Shown: positions 34,611 through 43,764, counted from the stretch's first letter. The stretch is 64,000 nucleotides of DNA from JAAYXS01 sp043820985 (GCA_043820985.1 JBDRDH010000127.1:10714-74713), one strand, 5' to 3'. Translations and numbers: made by a program. The notes: a model not told the origin generated them from the letters alone.

Positions 34611-35566
34611 ACTCTCATCTGTCCGGCGACGTTGCCAGCCAGCCTGCTAGCTACTCTAATACGGAGATGGATGCGGTCCAGACTCACGATCTATACAAGT
34701 CGTACGGGAACAAAGAGGTTTTGCACCGACTGAATCTGCGGGTTCCCCAGGGCTGCCTGTTCGGTTTCCTGGGTCCCAACGGGGCCGGTAAGACCACCAC
34801 GATCAGAATCCTGCTGGGTTTACTCAGAGCTTCGTCCGGCGAAGCGCGCATCCTGGGACAGGATGTTTGGCGGAAAGGTTCGACCGTGCGCGCGGACGTC
34901 GGTTATCTGCCGGGCGATGTGCGCTTCTATGACGACATGACCGGACGCGCCACACTGGCCTTCCTCGATCGCGCCCGTGGCAGACCCGTGGACGGTGGCA
35001 TAAAGCGGCTGGCGGAAGCCTTTGATCTGAACCTGGACATGCGCGTGCGGGACTACTCGCGCGGGATGAAGCAGAAGCTGGGATTAATACAAGCCTTAAT
35101 GCATCAGCCGCGGCTGGTAGTGTTGGACGAGCCAACCATCGCGCTGGATCCGCTCGTGCGGAAAACGCTGTACCAGGAGTTGCGACAGGTGGCCCGCGAA
35201 GGCCGGACAGTGCTTTTCTCCAGCCATACCCTGTCCGAGGTGGAGGAATTGTGCGACCACGTGGCGATTGTGCGGGACGGGTACCTGGTTGAGCAAAGCC
35301 GCATCGAGACCTTGCAACAGGCCGCCGTGCGACACGTGGAGGTCCAGTTCGATCGTCACCAGCCTCTTCCCTATACTTCGCCCGACGGCCTCCGCATTTT
35401 GTATCAGGCTGATAATCACGTCGCCGGAACCTGGGCCGGACATGTCGGCCCCTTACTCGATTGGTTGGCAGGTTGCGACGTGGAGGATGTCACGATTGGG
35501 GAGCCGGACTTGCAGGATCTGTTTATGGCGTATTACACGGATGCGGCGGTGGAGCAGATTGCATGA
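34607..35566 (+). CDS. ABC transporter ATP-binding protein
   Basis: ATPase of an ABC-2-type exporter. The 319-aa protein has VQTHDLYKSYGNKEVLHRLN, Walker A GPNGAGKTTT, signature SRGMKQKLGLIQALMHQP, Walker B LVVLDEPTIALDPL and H-loop SSHTLSEVEELCD. A C-terminal ~90-residue domain follows. The start is uncertain: TTG 34607 overlaps the previous stop (TTGA), while ATG 34667 (MDAVQTHDLYKSYG) matches the family start but has its GGAG too close. The stop overlaps the permease start (ATGA), giving a two-gene transporter. Confidence 0.92.
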   Translation: MNSHLSGDVASQPASYSNTEMDAVQTHDLYKSYGNKEVLHRLNLRVPQGCLFGFLGPNGAGKTTTIRILLGLLRASSGEARILGQDVWRKGSTVRADVGYLPGDVRFYDDMTGRATLAFLDRARGRPVDGGIKRLAEAFDLNLDMRVRDYSRGMKQKLGLIQALMHQPRLVVLDEPTIALDPLVRKTLYQELRQVAREGRTVLFSSHTLSEVEELCDHVAIVRDGYLVEQSRIETLQQAAVRHVEVQFDRHQPLPYTSPDGLRILYQADNHVAGTWAGHVGPLLDWLAGCDVEDVTIGEPDLQDLFMAYYTDAAVEQIA

Positions 35567-36378
35567 TTGCCGCCGTGATCCACAAGTCCTGGCGTGACTC
35601 GTGGATGTTGCTGGTGGTGGCATTTCTGGCACTGATCTCTTTTGAGATGCTGGTCGTGCGGGCGCTGTCGGAATTGCCGGCGGATTCCGCCAGGATGTGG
35701 CTGGAACGACCACTGTTGCGTGACTTCATGCGCGTGTTGTTGGGGGCTGATCTGGCGGCTGCTCTGACGCCGACCGGTCTGATGACGGTTGGCTTCGGTC
35801 ATCCGTTTGTATATGCCCTGACCTGGGCGATCCTGGTGACGCTCTGTACCCGGACAACGGTTGGCGAGATCGATCGTGGAACGGCTGACCTGCTGCTCTC
35901 GTTACCATCCTCGCGAGCAGCGATATTCCTGGGTACTTCCAGCGTGTGGGTGCTGGCGGGTATCCCAGTATGCCTGGGACCACTGATCGGGATCTGGATC
36001 GGCGAGCGGTGGTGCCCGTTGTGGGAACCGGTGAACTTCGGTCGCCTGATGGTTGTAAGCGTGAATCTCTGGCTGCTGTACCTATGTGTCGGTGGCCTGA
36101 CAGTATTCGTCTCGGGCCTGGTGATCCGCCGGGGCAACGCGATCGCGGCGGTGTTAGCCATTGTGCTGGCATCAGTGCTGTTGAATTTCATCGCGATGCT
36201 CTGGCCGGCGGCGGAGCGCGTCGCTTTCCTGGGAATCCTGCATTACTACCGTCCGCTACCCTGCATTCGGTCAGAGGACTGGCCACTGAGCGATATGCTG
36301 GTGCTGGGCACGGTGGCGGCGCTGGGGTGGATGCTGGGGATGTGGCGTTTTTGCCGCCGAGATATCCCCGCAGCCTGA
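35563..36378 (+). CDS. ABC-2 type transporter permease
   Basis: Integral membrane partner of the preceding ATPase, 271 aa, with about six hydrophobic helices (MLLVVAFLALISFEMLVV, YALTWAILVTLCT, IFLGTSSVWVLAGIPVCLGP, NLWLLYLCVGGLTVFVSGLV, AIAAVLAIVLASVLLNFIAM, and a C-terminal one). The EIDRGTADLLLSLPSSRAAI segment is the typical ABC-2 coupling motif. ATG 35563 overlaps the ATPase stop by 4 bases. Cargo is unknown. Confidence 0.87.
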   Translation: MIAAVIHKSWRDSWMLLVVAFLALISFEMLVVRALSELPADSARMWLERPLLRDFMRVLLGADLAAALTPTGLMTVGFGHPFVYALTWAILVTLCTRTTVGEIDRGTADLLLSLPSSRAAIFLGTSSVWVLAGIPVCLGPLIGIWIGERWCPLWEPVNFGRLMVVSVNLWLLYLCVGGLTVFVSGLVIRRGNAIAAVLAIVLASVLLNFIAMLWPAAERVAFLGILHYYRPLPCIRSEDWPLSDMLVLGTVAALGWMLGMWRFCRRDIPAA

Positions 36379-36568
36379 CTCAGAGTATTACATCACGATA
36401 AATCGCACGAAATTAGTACCTACCAGGAACAATTCTCATTTCCTAACTGTTGCTTCATGTAACCAGTGTGAAACCCGCGGTCCTCAAGTGGTTCTATAAG
36501 AGAGGCACGAGCGACTTCGGAGTCCTCGGAATAGCCGGCGAGCCGGTGTGGCTCCCAGGAGGTAAATG

Positions 36569-36757
36569 ATGCAAAGTACTGTCTCAAATACAATTACGAT
36601 CAGGATTGGCTATAGTCTGAAGCCTGTGGCGGCCACTGAACCGCTCACGGCGGAGCAAGCAACCCTGCCCATACCAGATAGCCATGACGCTATTAGTATA
36701 AATATGGTACAATATGCCCGCACCGCCGGTCACTGGTATCCGTATAAAGGGATGTGA
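36569..36757 (+). CDS. Small upstream ORF, 62 aa, overlapping the sigma factor start
   Basis: A short gene with a very strong AGGAGGT ribosome-binding site (36557-36563) 5 bases before ATG 36569. The product MQSTVSNTITIRIGYSLKPV... has no recognisable domain. Its stop TGA overlaps the GTG start of the sigma factor (ATGTGA), so it is well placed to control sigma factor translation by coupling, or to be a small partner protein. The strength of the site argues that it is translated; whether the peptide itself matters is unknown. Confidence 0.5.
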   Translation: MQSTVSNTITIRIGYSLKPVAATEPLTAEQATLPIPDSHDAISINMVQYARTAGHWYPYKGM

Positions 36758-37794
36758 GCTATAGAGCTTATGGACGCGTGATAGTTATGAATAAGACCAC
36801 CACAATCAAGAAAGAGGCCGCCAAGCCTTCCAATCTGCGGCGCCTGGAGCCGCGGGTTAAGTCACTTAATGCCAGATATTTGGCAAACCTGCCAGCCGCG
36901 GATCGTCGACTACTGGAGGATACGCTCAACCAGGAAAGCGAGTGTGTTTTCAATCCGATGTTCCGCCGAGCTACCGCGGCCCGGCGACTTATGCGGCCCT
37001 TGTCGGAAGACTGGGAGCTGACGAACGAGAAGTCTGGCAAGCTCAGTATCTCCGCTGACATTCTGACGCTCCCACGGCATCGCGTGCTATCCGCCGAGGA
37101 AGAGCGCAATCTGTTCCTGAGGTTCAATTACTGCCGCTACCGCATGATGCAGATTCTGCGGACTCATCGGGGCCAGCGACTGCCGGCCAAGGTAGCGCGG
37201 GATCTGCTGCACTGGGCGCGCCAGGCGTTGAATACGCGTAACGCAATTGTCAAGGTCAATACCTCGCTGGCCATCGCGAGGGCCCGGCGCACCCGCAAAA
37301 GCGGGGTGGAACTGAGCGACCTGATCAGCGAGGGCAATCTGGCGTTGATGCGCTGCGTTGACAAGTTTGATGTGTCGCGCGGCTTCAAGTTCAGTACTTA
37401 CGCCTGCCGGGCCATCATGAGTAGCTTCGTGCGCCAGAACACGCGCAACACGCGCTATTACAACCAGTTTCCAATGGCGTATGACTCGTCCTTCGAGCGT
37501 AGCGATTTTCAGGAACAGCAGCGGCGGGATCATGACGAGGATTGTGTCGATGGCCTGCGCCTGATCCTGGCGAATAACATGGCGGATCTCAGCCAGGTTG
37601 AAAAGCTGGTGATCAAGGAGCGTTTCGCCCTGGATCAGCAGACCGCTGATGAAGCTTCCCAGAAGCGGCCAACGCTGGAGCAGATTGGTGCGTCCTTGGG
37701 CGTCAGCAAGGAGCGTGTGCGACAGATTCAAAACCGCGCCCTGCATAAGCTGAAGATCGAAATCGAAAACCGCGTGCTGGCCATGCCGGCATAA
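36754..37794 (+). CDS. RNA polymerase sigma factor, sigma-70 family
   Basis: Promoter-recognition subunit of 346 aa. Region 1.2-like LPRHRVLSAEEERNLFLRFN, region 2 VELSDLISEGNLALMRCVDK plus FDVSRGFKFSTYACRAIMSS, and region 4 TLEQIGASLGVSKERVRQIQ with NRALHKLK. Overall it is of the RpoD/RpoH-like group but with an N-terminal ~90-residue lineage-specific segment, so it is likely an alternative (group 2/3) sigma factor, not housekeeping RpoD. GTG 36754 is coupled to the small upstream ORF; ATG 36787 is the alternative. It ends at a strong terminator. Confidence 0.9.
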   Translation: MSYRAYGRVIVMNKTTTIKKEAAKPSNLRRLEPRVKSLNARYLANLPAADRRLLEDTLNQESECVFNPMFRRATAARRLMRPLSEDWELTNEKSGKLSISADILTLPRHRVLSAEEERNLFLRFNYCRYRMMQILRTHRGQRLPAKVARDLLHWARQALNTRNAIVKVNTSLAIARARRTRKSGVELSDLISEGNLALMRCVDKFDVSRGFKFSTYACRAIMSSFVRQNTRNTRYYNQFPMAYDSSFERSDFQEQQRRDHDEDCVDGLRLILANNMADLSQVEKLVIKERFALDQQTADEASQKRPTLEQIGASLGVSKERVRQIQNRALHKLKIEIENRVLAMPA

Positions 37795-37839
37795 GCTATC
37801 CGAATCCTCCAAACACTCCGGAAACTCTCACAAAGACAT

Positions 37840-37886
37840 CCGAGCGGCTGTGGCCCACCCCACCAGCCGCTCGGTGTGTTTTTGTT
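37840..37886 (+). terminator. Rho-independent terminator of the sigma factor gene
   Basis: 11-bp perfect stem CCGAGCGGCTG/CAGCCGCTCGG with a 13-base loop, followed by TGTGTTTTTGTT. Confidence 0.92.
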
Positions 37887-37901
37887 CGCATGATGTTTCA
37901 C

Positions 37902-38051
37902 TGTAGCGGCCCGTGTCTCATCGGCTGTCGCCGTCTTCAGACAGTAGTGGCCCGCGTCTCGTTGGCTACCCTGGCGTCCAGCTTCAAGCTTTAAGGTGTA
38001 GCAAAGCCGTCTCGGCCGTGAGAATTGCTGTAGCGGCCGCCTCGAGGGCCG
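37902..38051. repeat. Cluster of degenerate GTAGCGGCC repeats
   Basis: CTGTAGCGGCCCGTGTCTCA (37901-37920), AGTAGTGGCCCGCGTCTCG (37943 on), GTAGCAAAGCCGTCTCGGCC (37998 on) and TGTAGCGGCCGCCTCGAGGG (38029 on). Related copies occur near 23201, 38989, 41091 and 57163, always between genes. Confidence 0.6.
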
Positions 38052-38222
38052 ATCCTGCATCCATTGGCAGTATCCTTGACAGATCCCCATCCCGACAGGT
38101 ACACGTGGGTGTTCCACCTGTGGTAAAATATGAAACTTGTGACACCGGCGTCGATGACAACGACAGAATAAAACGGCGGTTTACCATATTTCCCTGGTCA
38201 CACACGAGACGGAGGGCCGCGG

Positions 38223-38963
38223 GTGATTGTGACTGACGATTCCTCTAATGAGCCCCAAGGTGTCGCTGACAAGTGCCCGGCGAACACCGCGAAGGACGAT
38301 ATCCAGCGCTCAAGTTCAACAGCTCAGCGCTGGCTGGCGCGACCGCCGCGGCTCTGGCAAATCACGGCCCTGGTGATCATCTGTGCGTTCGTCGCGCATG
38401 CGCGCAGCTTCCCGGGCGGACTGAAACAATTACTCTTCACCGGCAGCATTCCGTGGCTGTTCTTCGGGCTCTGCGTCATCTGGCCGGGCGGCATCCTCCT
38501 GCTGGGAGGTGACTACATCGCTCGCATGATCGCCTGTGTTCATAACCGGTGTTTTCGAGCGCGCGACTGGCGTTGGTATGTGGCGGGTCTGCTCATCATC
38601 GCGACGATTGTGGCCTGGCAGACGGACGGGCTGCTGCGCTGGCGCTTCTCAGCGAATCGCGCCGCTCTGGAAGGTACGGCCGCAAGGCTACTACAGAGCG
38701 CGACCTTAGCTCCCGCATTCGAGGATTGTGACTTGGAATGGCCTTATGCGGCGTTCCAATTGTATGGGCAGCAAGTGGGCGACTACCACGTGCGCGAAGT
38801 CGCCGTATTCCCCGACGAGCGTGCGGTGTTCCTGGATACGGGCGGTTTCTTTCGCTCAGGGTGGGGGTTCCTGTACGATCCGGACGGGCAGGTGACAGTG
38901 ACACCCATGGAACTATCCGTCCTGGGTGACGGGTGGTTCACGTTTGAATACGCAAAAGAGTAA
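38223..38963 (+). CDS. Hypothetical membrane protein, 246 aa
   Basis: Begins with GTG 38223 and a polar Ser/Asp-rich segment. Three hydrophobic helices follow (ITALVIICAFVAHARSF, SIPWLFFGLCVIWPGGILLL, WYVAGLLIIATIVAWQTDGL), then a soluble domain (ENCDLEWPYAAFQLYG-like region, EVAVFPDERAVFLDTGGFFR). The soluble part resembles the family of predicted exported domains in planctomycete inner-membrane proteins, but I do not recognise it. No close operon partner: 179 bp to the next gene. Confidence 0.65.
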   Translation: MIVTDDSSNEPQGVADKCPANTAKDDIQRSSSTAQRWLARPPRLWQITALVIICAFVAHARSFPGGLKQLLFTGSIPWLFFGLCVIWPGGILLLGGDYIARMIACVHNRCFRARDWRWYVAGLLIIATIVAWQTDGLLRWRFSANRAALEGTAARLLQSATLAPAFEDCDLEWPYAAFQLYGQQVGDYHVREVAVFPDERAVFLDTGGFFRSGWGFLYDPDGQVTVTPMELSVLGDGWFTFEYAKE

Positions 38964-39142
38964 AAATAGCTGGGTATCATGCCACCAGGTAGCACGGCCG
39001 TGTGGATCGTGAATAATACAGTGACGTCCGCTGGTCAGCGAGCCGCTGTTCGCTACACTTGTAAATCGGTTTTTAACCGGACAGTTCGGCCGGTACGGAG
39101 CCCGGCCGCTACCGGCGGCGGGAGTGTGTTGGCAGGGCGAAG

Positions 39143-39346
39143 ATGAGCGCGAAGACTTCTGAATACTGTGACTATGAATGCCCATTCGCGGATTTTCCGC
39201 CGGCGGAGACGGCCGGGATCTGCCGGACAATGGCGGGGGTCTGGTGCAAGAAGCTGAAGGAGTTGGTGAACAAGAACGCGGCGTGCGAGTGGCGTCACCG
39301 GCGGGAAGCCGGGGGGAAAACCGGTGCCAGGAAGCGGAAGCGCTGA
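39143..39346 (+). CDS. Small cysteine-rich protein, 67 aa
   Basis: A short product with Cys9, Cys13, Cys27, Cys35 and Cys48 in YCDYECPFADF...GICRTM...VWCKKL...AACEWR, followed by a basic tail (GKTGARKRKR). The Cys spacing suggests a small metal-binding protein, probably zinc. An AGGG site sits 8 bases before ATG 39143. The basic tail may contact nucleic acid. I do not know the family; composition and the ribosome-binding site support it as real. Confidence 0.55.
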   Translation: MSAKTSEYCDYECPFADFPPAETAGICRTMAGVWCKKLKELVNKNAACEWRHRREAGGKTGARKRKR

Positions 39347-39515
39347 AAGTCGTAACGTCGGTCCCCGGTGCTAAAAGGACGGGGCAGCCGTATCGCGCCC
39401 GGCGGTGGCGAAAAAATAGTTGGACATTGTTATGATGGGGTAAGTCGCGGATATGGCGGCCGTTTGTGTGTGTGGCCGTCCTGCCACAAACGCACTTACC
39501 AGACAAGGCAGGAAC

Positions 39516-41087
39516 ATGCATCACGGAAGATCGCACAGGAGCAGTAGCACGGGGCTGGTAGTACCAACGCTGGCGCTGGTTTTGTGTTTAACCGCCTGTA
39601 ATGGCAGGACACCTTCAGCGCATCTGGAAGACCGCGTCGCCCTGCCAGCACCTAAGACCTCGACCGCGGCCATGACAACCACGCCGGAGGAACCAGACGC
39701 GGCCGGGCAACCGGTCGTGCTCTCGGCTCGTTCGCTGATAGGCCTGGCGTTCAACCGCCAACCGGACATCAAGTCCAGCTTCCAGGCCTTCAAGGCCGAG
39801 GAGGCCCGCTACGATTTCTTCTACACTTCAAACGACCAGTTGACTCCCCGGATCAGCACGACCAACACCTATGGCGAGTCGCGGACCATGGACGCTGACA
39901 TCGGCGATCGCATCGGCGAACGCGAGCGCGAGCACGTCATCGAGTTTGGCGTGGACAAACAGTTTTTTGATACGACGGAGTTGAGTATCGCCGGCGGGTT
40001 GGAAAACTCCTTGGACGACGGTGATTTCGGCAACCAGCCATATGCTGCCGCCAGTGTGCGGTATCCCTTATGGGAATCGCGTGAGAAGCTGGAACGCACC
40101 AGTGATGACATCTTTCGGAAGAATGAGCTGAACGACGCGCAGCTTGACTACATCAAGTCGGTGCGCAGCCGCCTGCAAAGCGCGCTCGTCAAGTTTTACT
40201 GGGTGGTCGACTTGCGCAGCCGCGTGGCGGCCAGTGCGCGTTGGCGTGATGATCTGCAAGAGCTGCTGGCGACGCTGGATGCGATCCCGGGCCGCGAAAC
40301 GGCGGCTGATCGCCGGCGGGTGGAAGCGGACCTGACTCACGCGACATCGGAAGCGCGCAACCTCGCCGGCCAATACGAGATCGAGTTGGCGCGCCTGAAG
40401 AACTCGTGTGGCTTGCCGTATGAGGTTCCGGTAGAGCTGGACGACGCGTACTTCAACCCTTTTGAGGGGCTGACGCACGAGCAACTACGGCTGGTCAGCA
40501 TCGAGACGGACCCGGAGATCGCGACGCTGCGCAACTCGATGCGCAACGCCGAGGTGCAGCTCGACCTGGCGCGGCGCGGCAAGTGGGACGTGGCCTTATT
40601 GTTGTCGGGCAAGAGTGATCTGCGGGGGCGTGGCACGCGCGCCAGCAACACGGACTGGTCGGTCTCGGCCGGCGTGGAAGTCAGCGCGGTCGACGCGCGC
40701 GTGACGAGCAGTCTCCAGCGGCAGGCGCGCGCCAGCATCTTGCGCTTCAAGCAGGCCATCACCGCCCGTGAGAGCCTGATCTACGCCGACACGCTCGAAC
40801 CGCTGGTGCGGATCGATACTCTCGGTGTCAGCCGCGACCAGTTGCGCGGGAGCCTCCAACTCTACGAGGAGGACTACCAGGAGGGCCTGCGCGAGTACGC
40901 CGGCGGCGAACTGAACATCGACGATCTGCTGACCCGCAGACAGACGATCTTCAACCAGGAAGTGCAAATATCCAGTCTTACCAGTCAGGTGGGCTGCAAT
41001 ATCGCGTACCTGTGCTCGGCGACGGGCACGTTCTTCGAGTTGCTGAACAACCATCAATATCCCCCCGCATCCGCCTCAGGCGGCTAA
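39516..41087 (+). CDS. TolC-like outer membrane efflux lipoprotein
   Basis: A 523-aa outer membrane factor. The signal peptide ends in a lipobox, LVLCLTAC-NG. Two OEP-type halves follow: long helices (SFQAFKAEEARYDFFYT; AQLDYIKSVRSRLQSALVKF; ATSEARNLAGQYEIELARLK) with beta-strand spacers. It should trimerise as the outer membrane exit duct for an efflux or secretion pump. The ATG 39516 follows AGGCAGGAAC; the frame to 39453 adds residues without signal-peptide character. No RND or membrane-fusion partner is adjacent. Confidence 0.85.
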   Translation: MHHGRSHRSSSTGLVVPTLALVLCLTACNGRTPSAHLEDRVALPAPKTSTAAMTTTPEEPDAAGQPVVLSARSLIGLAFNRQPDIKSSFQAFKAEEARYDFFYTSNDQLTPRISTTNTYGESRTMDADIGDRIGEREREHVIEFGVDKQFFDTTELSIAGGLENSLDDGDFGNQPYAAASVRYPLWESREKLERTSDDIFRKNELNDAQLDYIKSVRSRLQSALVKFYWVVDLRSRVAASARWRDDLQELLATLDAIPGRETAADRRRVEADLTHATSEARNLAGQYEIELARLKNSCGLPYEVPVELDDAYFNPFEGLTHEQLRLVSIETDPEIATLRNSMRNAEVQLDLARRGKWDVALLLSGKSDLRGRGTRASNTDWSVSAGVEVSAVDARVTSSLQRQARASILRFKQAITARESLIYADTLEPLVRIDTLGVSRDQLRGSLQLYEEDYQEGLREYAGGELNIDDLLTRRQTIFNQEVQISSLTSQVGCNIAYLCSATGTFFELLNNHQYPPASASGG

Positions 41088-41090
41088 ACC

Positions 41091-41120
41091 CGTAGCGGTC
41101 CGACCTCCGTGTCGGCCGTG
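41091..41120. repeat. Dispersed intergenic repeat, GTAGCGGTCCGACC...GTCGGCCGTG
   Basis: CGTAGCGGTCCGACCTCCGT then GTCGGCCGTG, whose two halves (GGTCCGAC / GTCGGCC) can pair. Related copies lie near 23201, 37902-38051, 38989 and 57163. Confidence 0.6.
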
Positions 41121-41147
41121 GAAGAGTAGCACTTTGCATCTCGCGTA

Positions 41148-41166
41148 GACCGGTTACAAACCGGTC
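41148..41166. terminator. Hairpin between convergent genes
   Basis: Perfect 8-bp stem GACCGGTT/AACCGGTC with an ACA loop between the TolC-like gene and the convergent helicase gene. It lacks T-runs. Confidence 0.5.
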
Positions 41167-41182
41167 CGAGTAGCTGCCCAAC

Positions 41183-43147
41183 TTACCACGGCTGTTGAGA
41201 AGTCTCCATGCGGCAGGGCGGCAGGCTTTTCAGGAAGCTACCGCCGTAGGACTTGGTGACCACGCGCGGATCAAGCACCACGACGATGCCCGTATCGTTC
41301 CGGCTACGGATCAAGCGTCCGAAACCCTGGCGAAACGTCAAGACCGCTTCGGGAAGCTGGTAATCGTTGAACGGATTGCCACCCTGCTGGCGGATCAGTT
41401 CCTGCCGGGCTTCGACCATTGGGCGATCCGGGACGGCGAAGGGCAGCTTGACGATCATGACGTTGGAGAGCGCCTCGCCAACCACGTCCACGCCCTGCCA
41501 GAAGCTGTCAGTGCCGAAGATGGCGGCGCGGGGCGTCTCGCGGAATTTCTCCAGCATCCGCGAACGCGGTAGCGAATGCCCCTGCACCAGCAGGGTAAAG
41601 CCATCCGCTGACAGGTCGTCGGAAACCAGTTCAGCGACCTCATCGAGCATGCGGTAACTGGTGAACAGCACGAAGGCGCGACCATCTGTATGGCGGAGGT
41701 AATGTGTAATCGCCTTGGCCGCCGCCGTGCTAAAGCGCTGACCGGAAGAGGGATCGGGCATGCCGGCTTCGACGTGGATGGTTACCTGGCGCATAAAATC
41801 GAAGGGCGAACCGAGTTTGGCTGTCCTGGCCGGAGGCGAACCCAGACGCCCCAGCAAGTAAGCGAAATCGTCGCCTGGGGCGGCGTCCAGGGTCGCGCTG
41901 GTCAAGACGACACTATCCAGACGATCAAACAGCAACTCGCGCAGCACCGGTCCGGGATCGAGCGGAGCGGTGCACAGCGATACTCGCCGGCCGTGGTCGG
42001 TCGCCACATCGATCCAAAAGACATGCTCGGCGAATTTCTGTTCAAGCAGGTTTTCGAGTGTTTCAGCGAGGTCGCTGGCGCGATCGATGTATGCTCCCAG
42101 CTCATACTTGTCCTCATCACGCGGGAGCTTCTTCTTCAACGGTTCGAGCACACCGGCGACGGCCCGGAGTTCTGGCGAGAGCGAGTTGGCGATTGGATTG
42201 GGACGCACCAGTCGGCCGTTGGAGCGGCCGTATCCTGTCTGCCAGGCTAACAGACTATCGAAGAATTGAGTGCTGGCTGACTGGGCGGCGATGACCGCTT
42301 GCCGTTGTATGTCGTCACCAAGGGCACCCAGGTAACCCTTACCGGTACGCTCGTTGAACAATCCCGCCAGCAGGTATTGAACCTGGCTGTTTGAAATGCT
42401 AGCGCCCAGGTGGTCGGTGGCCACACCTTCCAGCGTGTGGGCTTCGTCGATCACGGCTAAGTCGTAGTCCGGCAGAACGCTGGCCCCCTCGCGGCGCAGG
42501 AGCAAATCCGAGATCAGTAAGGCGTGGTTGACGATCAGGATGTTGGCCGCATCGGCCCGCCGGCGTGCCCGTTGATAGAAGCAGGTCAGATAAGCCGGGC
42601 AGCGGCGGCCCAGGCAGTTGCCGTGCTCGCTACGAACCTTTTCCCAGACTTCCGGGTGGGGCGGTTCGAGCAGATCGCTGAGGGTGCCATCGCCGGTTTC
42701 ATAGGCCCAATCCTCGATGTCGTGCAGGGTGGTCAGCAGTTCGCGGCTGCGAAACAGGCTCTTCTGGCGCTCACTGGCCCGCGCCAATCGGCGCAAGCTG
42801 ATGTAGTTCGTGCGGCCTTTGACCAGTTCGGCGGCAAATTCCACCCCCAAGGATTCCCGTAGAAACGGCAGATCCTTGTTGATGAGTTGCTCCTGGAGCG
42901 CGATGGTGTGCGTACTGATCACCACGCGGCGCTGGTGGTTGATAACCTGGTCGATGGCCGGCAGCAGATAGGCGAAGGTTTTGCCGACGCCGGTGCCGGC
43001 TTCGACCGCCAGGTGATGCTGCTCATCAAAAGCCGTGACGACGGCGGCCGCCATATCGAGTTGTTGCGGGCGGATCTCATAGCCCGGTAAGTGGGCGGCG
43101 ATGGGACCGTTCTGCCGCAGCCAATCGACGGCCAGCACTGGGGGCAC
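41183..43147 (-). CDS. dinG: DinG-family superfamily 2 helicase
   Basis: ATP-dependent 5'-3' DNA helicase of the XPD/DinG group, 654 aa. Motif I is AVEAGTGVGKTFAYLLP (about 48-63), motif II is AVIDEAHTLE (231-240), and the C-terminal motif VI region is FRQGFGRLIRSRND. Three Cys of the Fe-S cluster, CLGRRCPAYLTC (178, 183, 189), are present. The first ligand, normally the Cys in NYxC, is Ser117 here (RTNYISLRRL). The start GTG 43147 has GGAGGGGAG upstream. Confidence 0.9.
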   Translation of the reverse strand: MPPVLAVDWLRQNGPIAAHLPGYEIRPQQLDMAAAVVTAFDEQHHLAVEAGTGVGKTFAYLLPAIDQVINHQRRVVISTHTIALQEQLINKDLPFLRESLGVEFAAELVKGRTNYISLRRLARASERQKSLFRSRELLTTLHDIEDWAYETGDGTLSDLLEPPHPEVWEKVRSEHGNCLGRRCPAYLTCFYQRARRRADAANILIVNHALLISDLLLRREGASVLPDYDLAVIDEAHTLEGVATDHLGASISNSQVQYLLAGLFNERTGKGYLGALGDDIQRQAVIAAQSASTQFFDSLLAWQTGYGRSNGRLVRPNPIANSLSPELRAVAGVLEPLKKKLPRDEDKYELGAYIDRASDLAETLENLLEQKFAEHVFWIDVATDHGRRVSLCTAPLDPGPVLRELLFDRLDSVVLTSATLDAAPGDDFAYLLGRLGSPPARTAKLGSPFDFMRQVTIHVEAGMPDPSSGQRFSTAAAKAITHYLRHTDGRAFVLFTSYRMLDEVAELVSDDLSADGFTLLVQGHSLPRSRMLEKFRETPRAAIFGTDSFWQGVDVVGEALSNVMIVKLPFAVPDRPMVEARQELIRQQGGNPFNDYQLPEAVLTFRQGFGRLIRSRNDTGIVVVLDPRVVTKSYGGSFLKSLPPCRMETSQQPW

Positions 43148-43149
43148 TG

Positions 43150-43680
43150 CTACTCCCCTCCGAGTTGGATGATGAAGTGCGCGCTGAACAGGGCGGTGAC
43201 CGCCAACGTGGCCAGGATGGTGATCGTGCCGAAAGCGGTTACGAACGTATGCCCACTGATCCAGCCGTCGCGCATGGTGGCAATGATATGCGGCCGGGCC
43301 AGGACCAGCATGCTGATGATCAGGGCTCCGGAGGTCAGCGGCACGGTAATGGAATGCAGGTAGCTGTAGATCCAGACGCCGCGACTGACCTGCGTTTCCT
43401 GCCCGGCCAGCACGCGGACGTGATGGCCGCGGATGACGTAGACCGGGTGGTGAGTGCCGTCCGGCTCCTCCACGACGCCGCGATAACCATTGTGGGCATC
43501 ACCACCGAGAATGGCGTAACTTAGCGTGTATACCATGAAGTTAAGTAGTCCGATCGCAATGACCGCGATGCAGATCTGGTTACGCCGCCGGCGTGGCAGG
43601 CGATCCACCGGGCACAGCGCTCCGTTGTTTCCCGAGCCGCTCAGAGCGGTGAATGCCGGACTGTCTGATGAAGATTGCAT
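43150..43680 (-). CDS. Hypothetical membrane protein, 176 aa
   Basis: A protein with four predicted transmembrane helices (CIAVIAIGLLNFMVYTLSYA, SITVPLTSGALIISMLVLA, TFVTAFGTITILATLAVT, LFSAHFIIQL). Between the first two is a soluble loop (GYRGVVEEPDGTHHPVYVIR, GQETQVSRGVWIYSYLHS). The ATG at 43680 is preferred to the longer frame at 43761. Its stop is 3 bp upstream of the helicase start, so the two may be cotranscribed, though a functional link is not evident. Confidence 0.65.
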   Translation of the reverse strand: MQSSSDSPAFTALSGSGNNGALCPVDRLPRRRRNQICIAVIAIGLLNFMVYTLSYAILGGDAHNGYRGVVEEPDGTHHPVYVIRGHHVRVLAGQETQVSRGVWIYSYLHSITVPLTSGALIISMLVLARPHIIATMRDGWISGHTFVTAFGTITILATLAVTALFSAHFIIQLGGE

Positions 43681-43764
43681 GGGTATATCGTAGCGTATCG
43701 CGGCGAGCTTCGCCCATAGCCCGGCTGCACAACTGGCACTTTCGATCGTGGCGGAAGCCAAGCG

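Larger units (their letters stand above)
37795..38222. other. Intergenic region with terminator and dispersed repeats
   Basis: 428 bp after the sigma factor gene. It contains the terminator at 37840-37886 and at least four degenerate copies of the dispersed GTAGCGGCC repeat (near 37902, 37943, 37997 and 38029). No small gene is supported. Confidence 0.55.
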
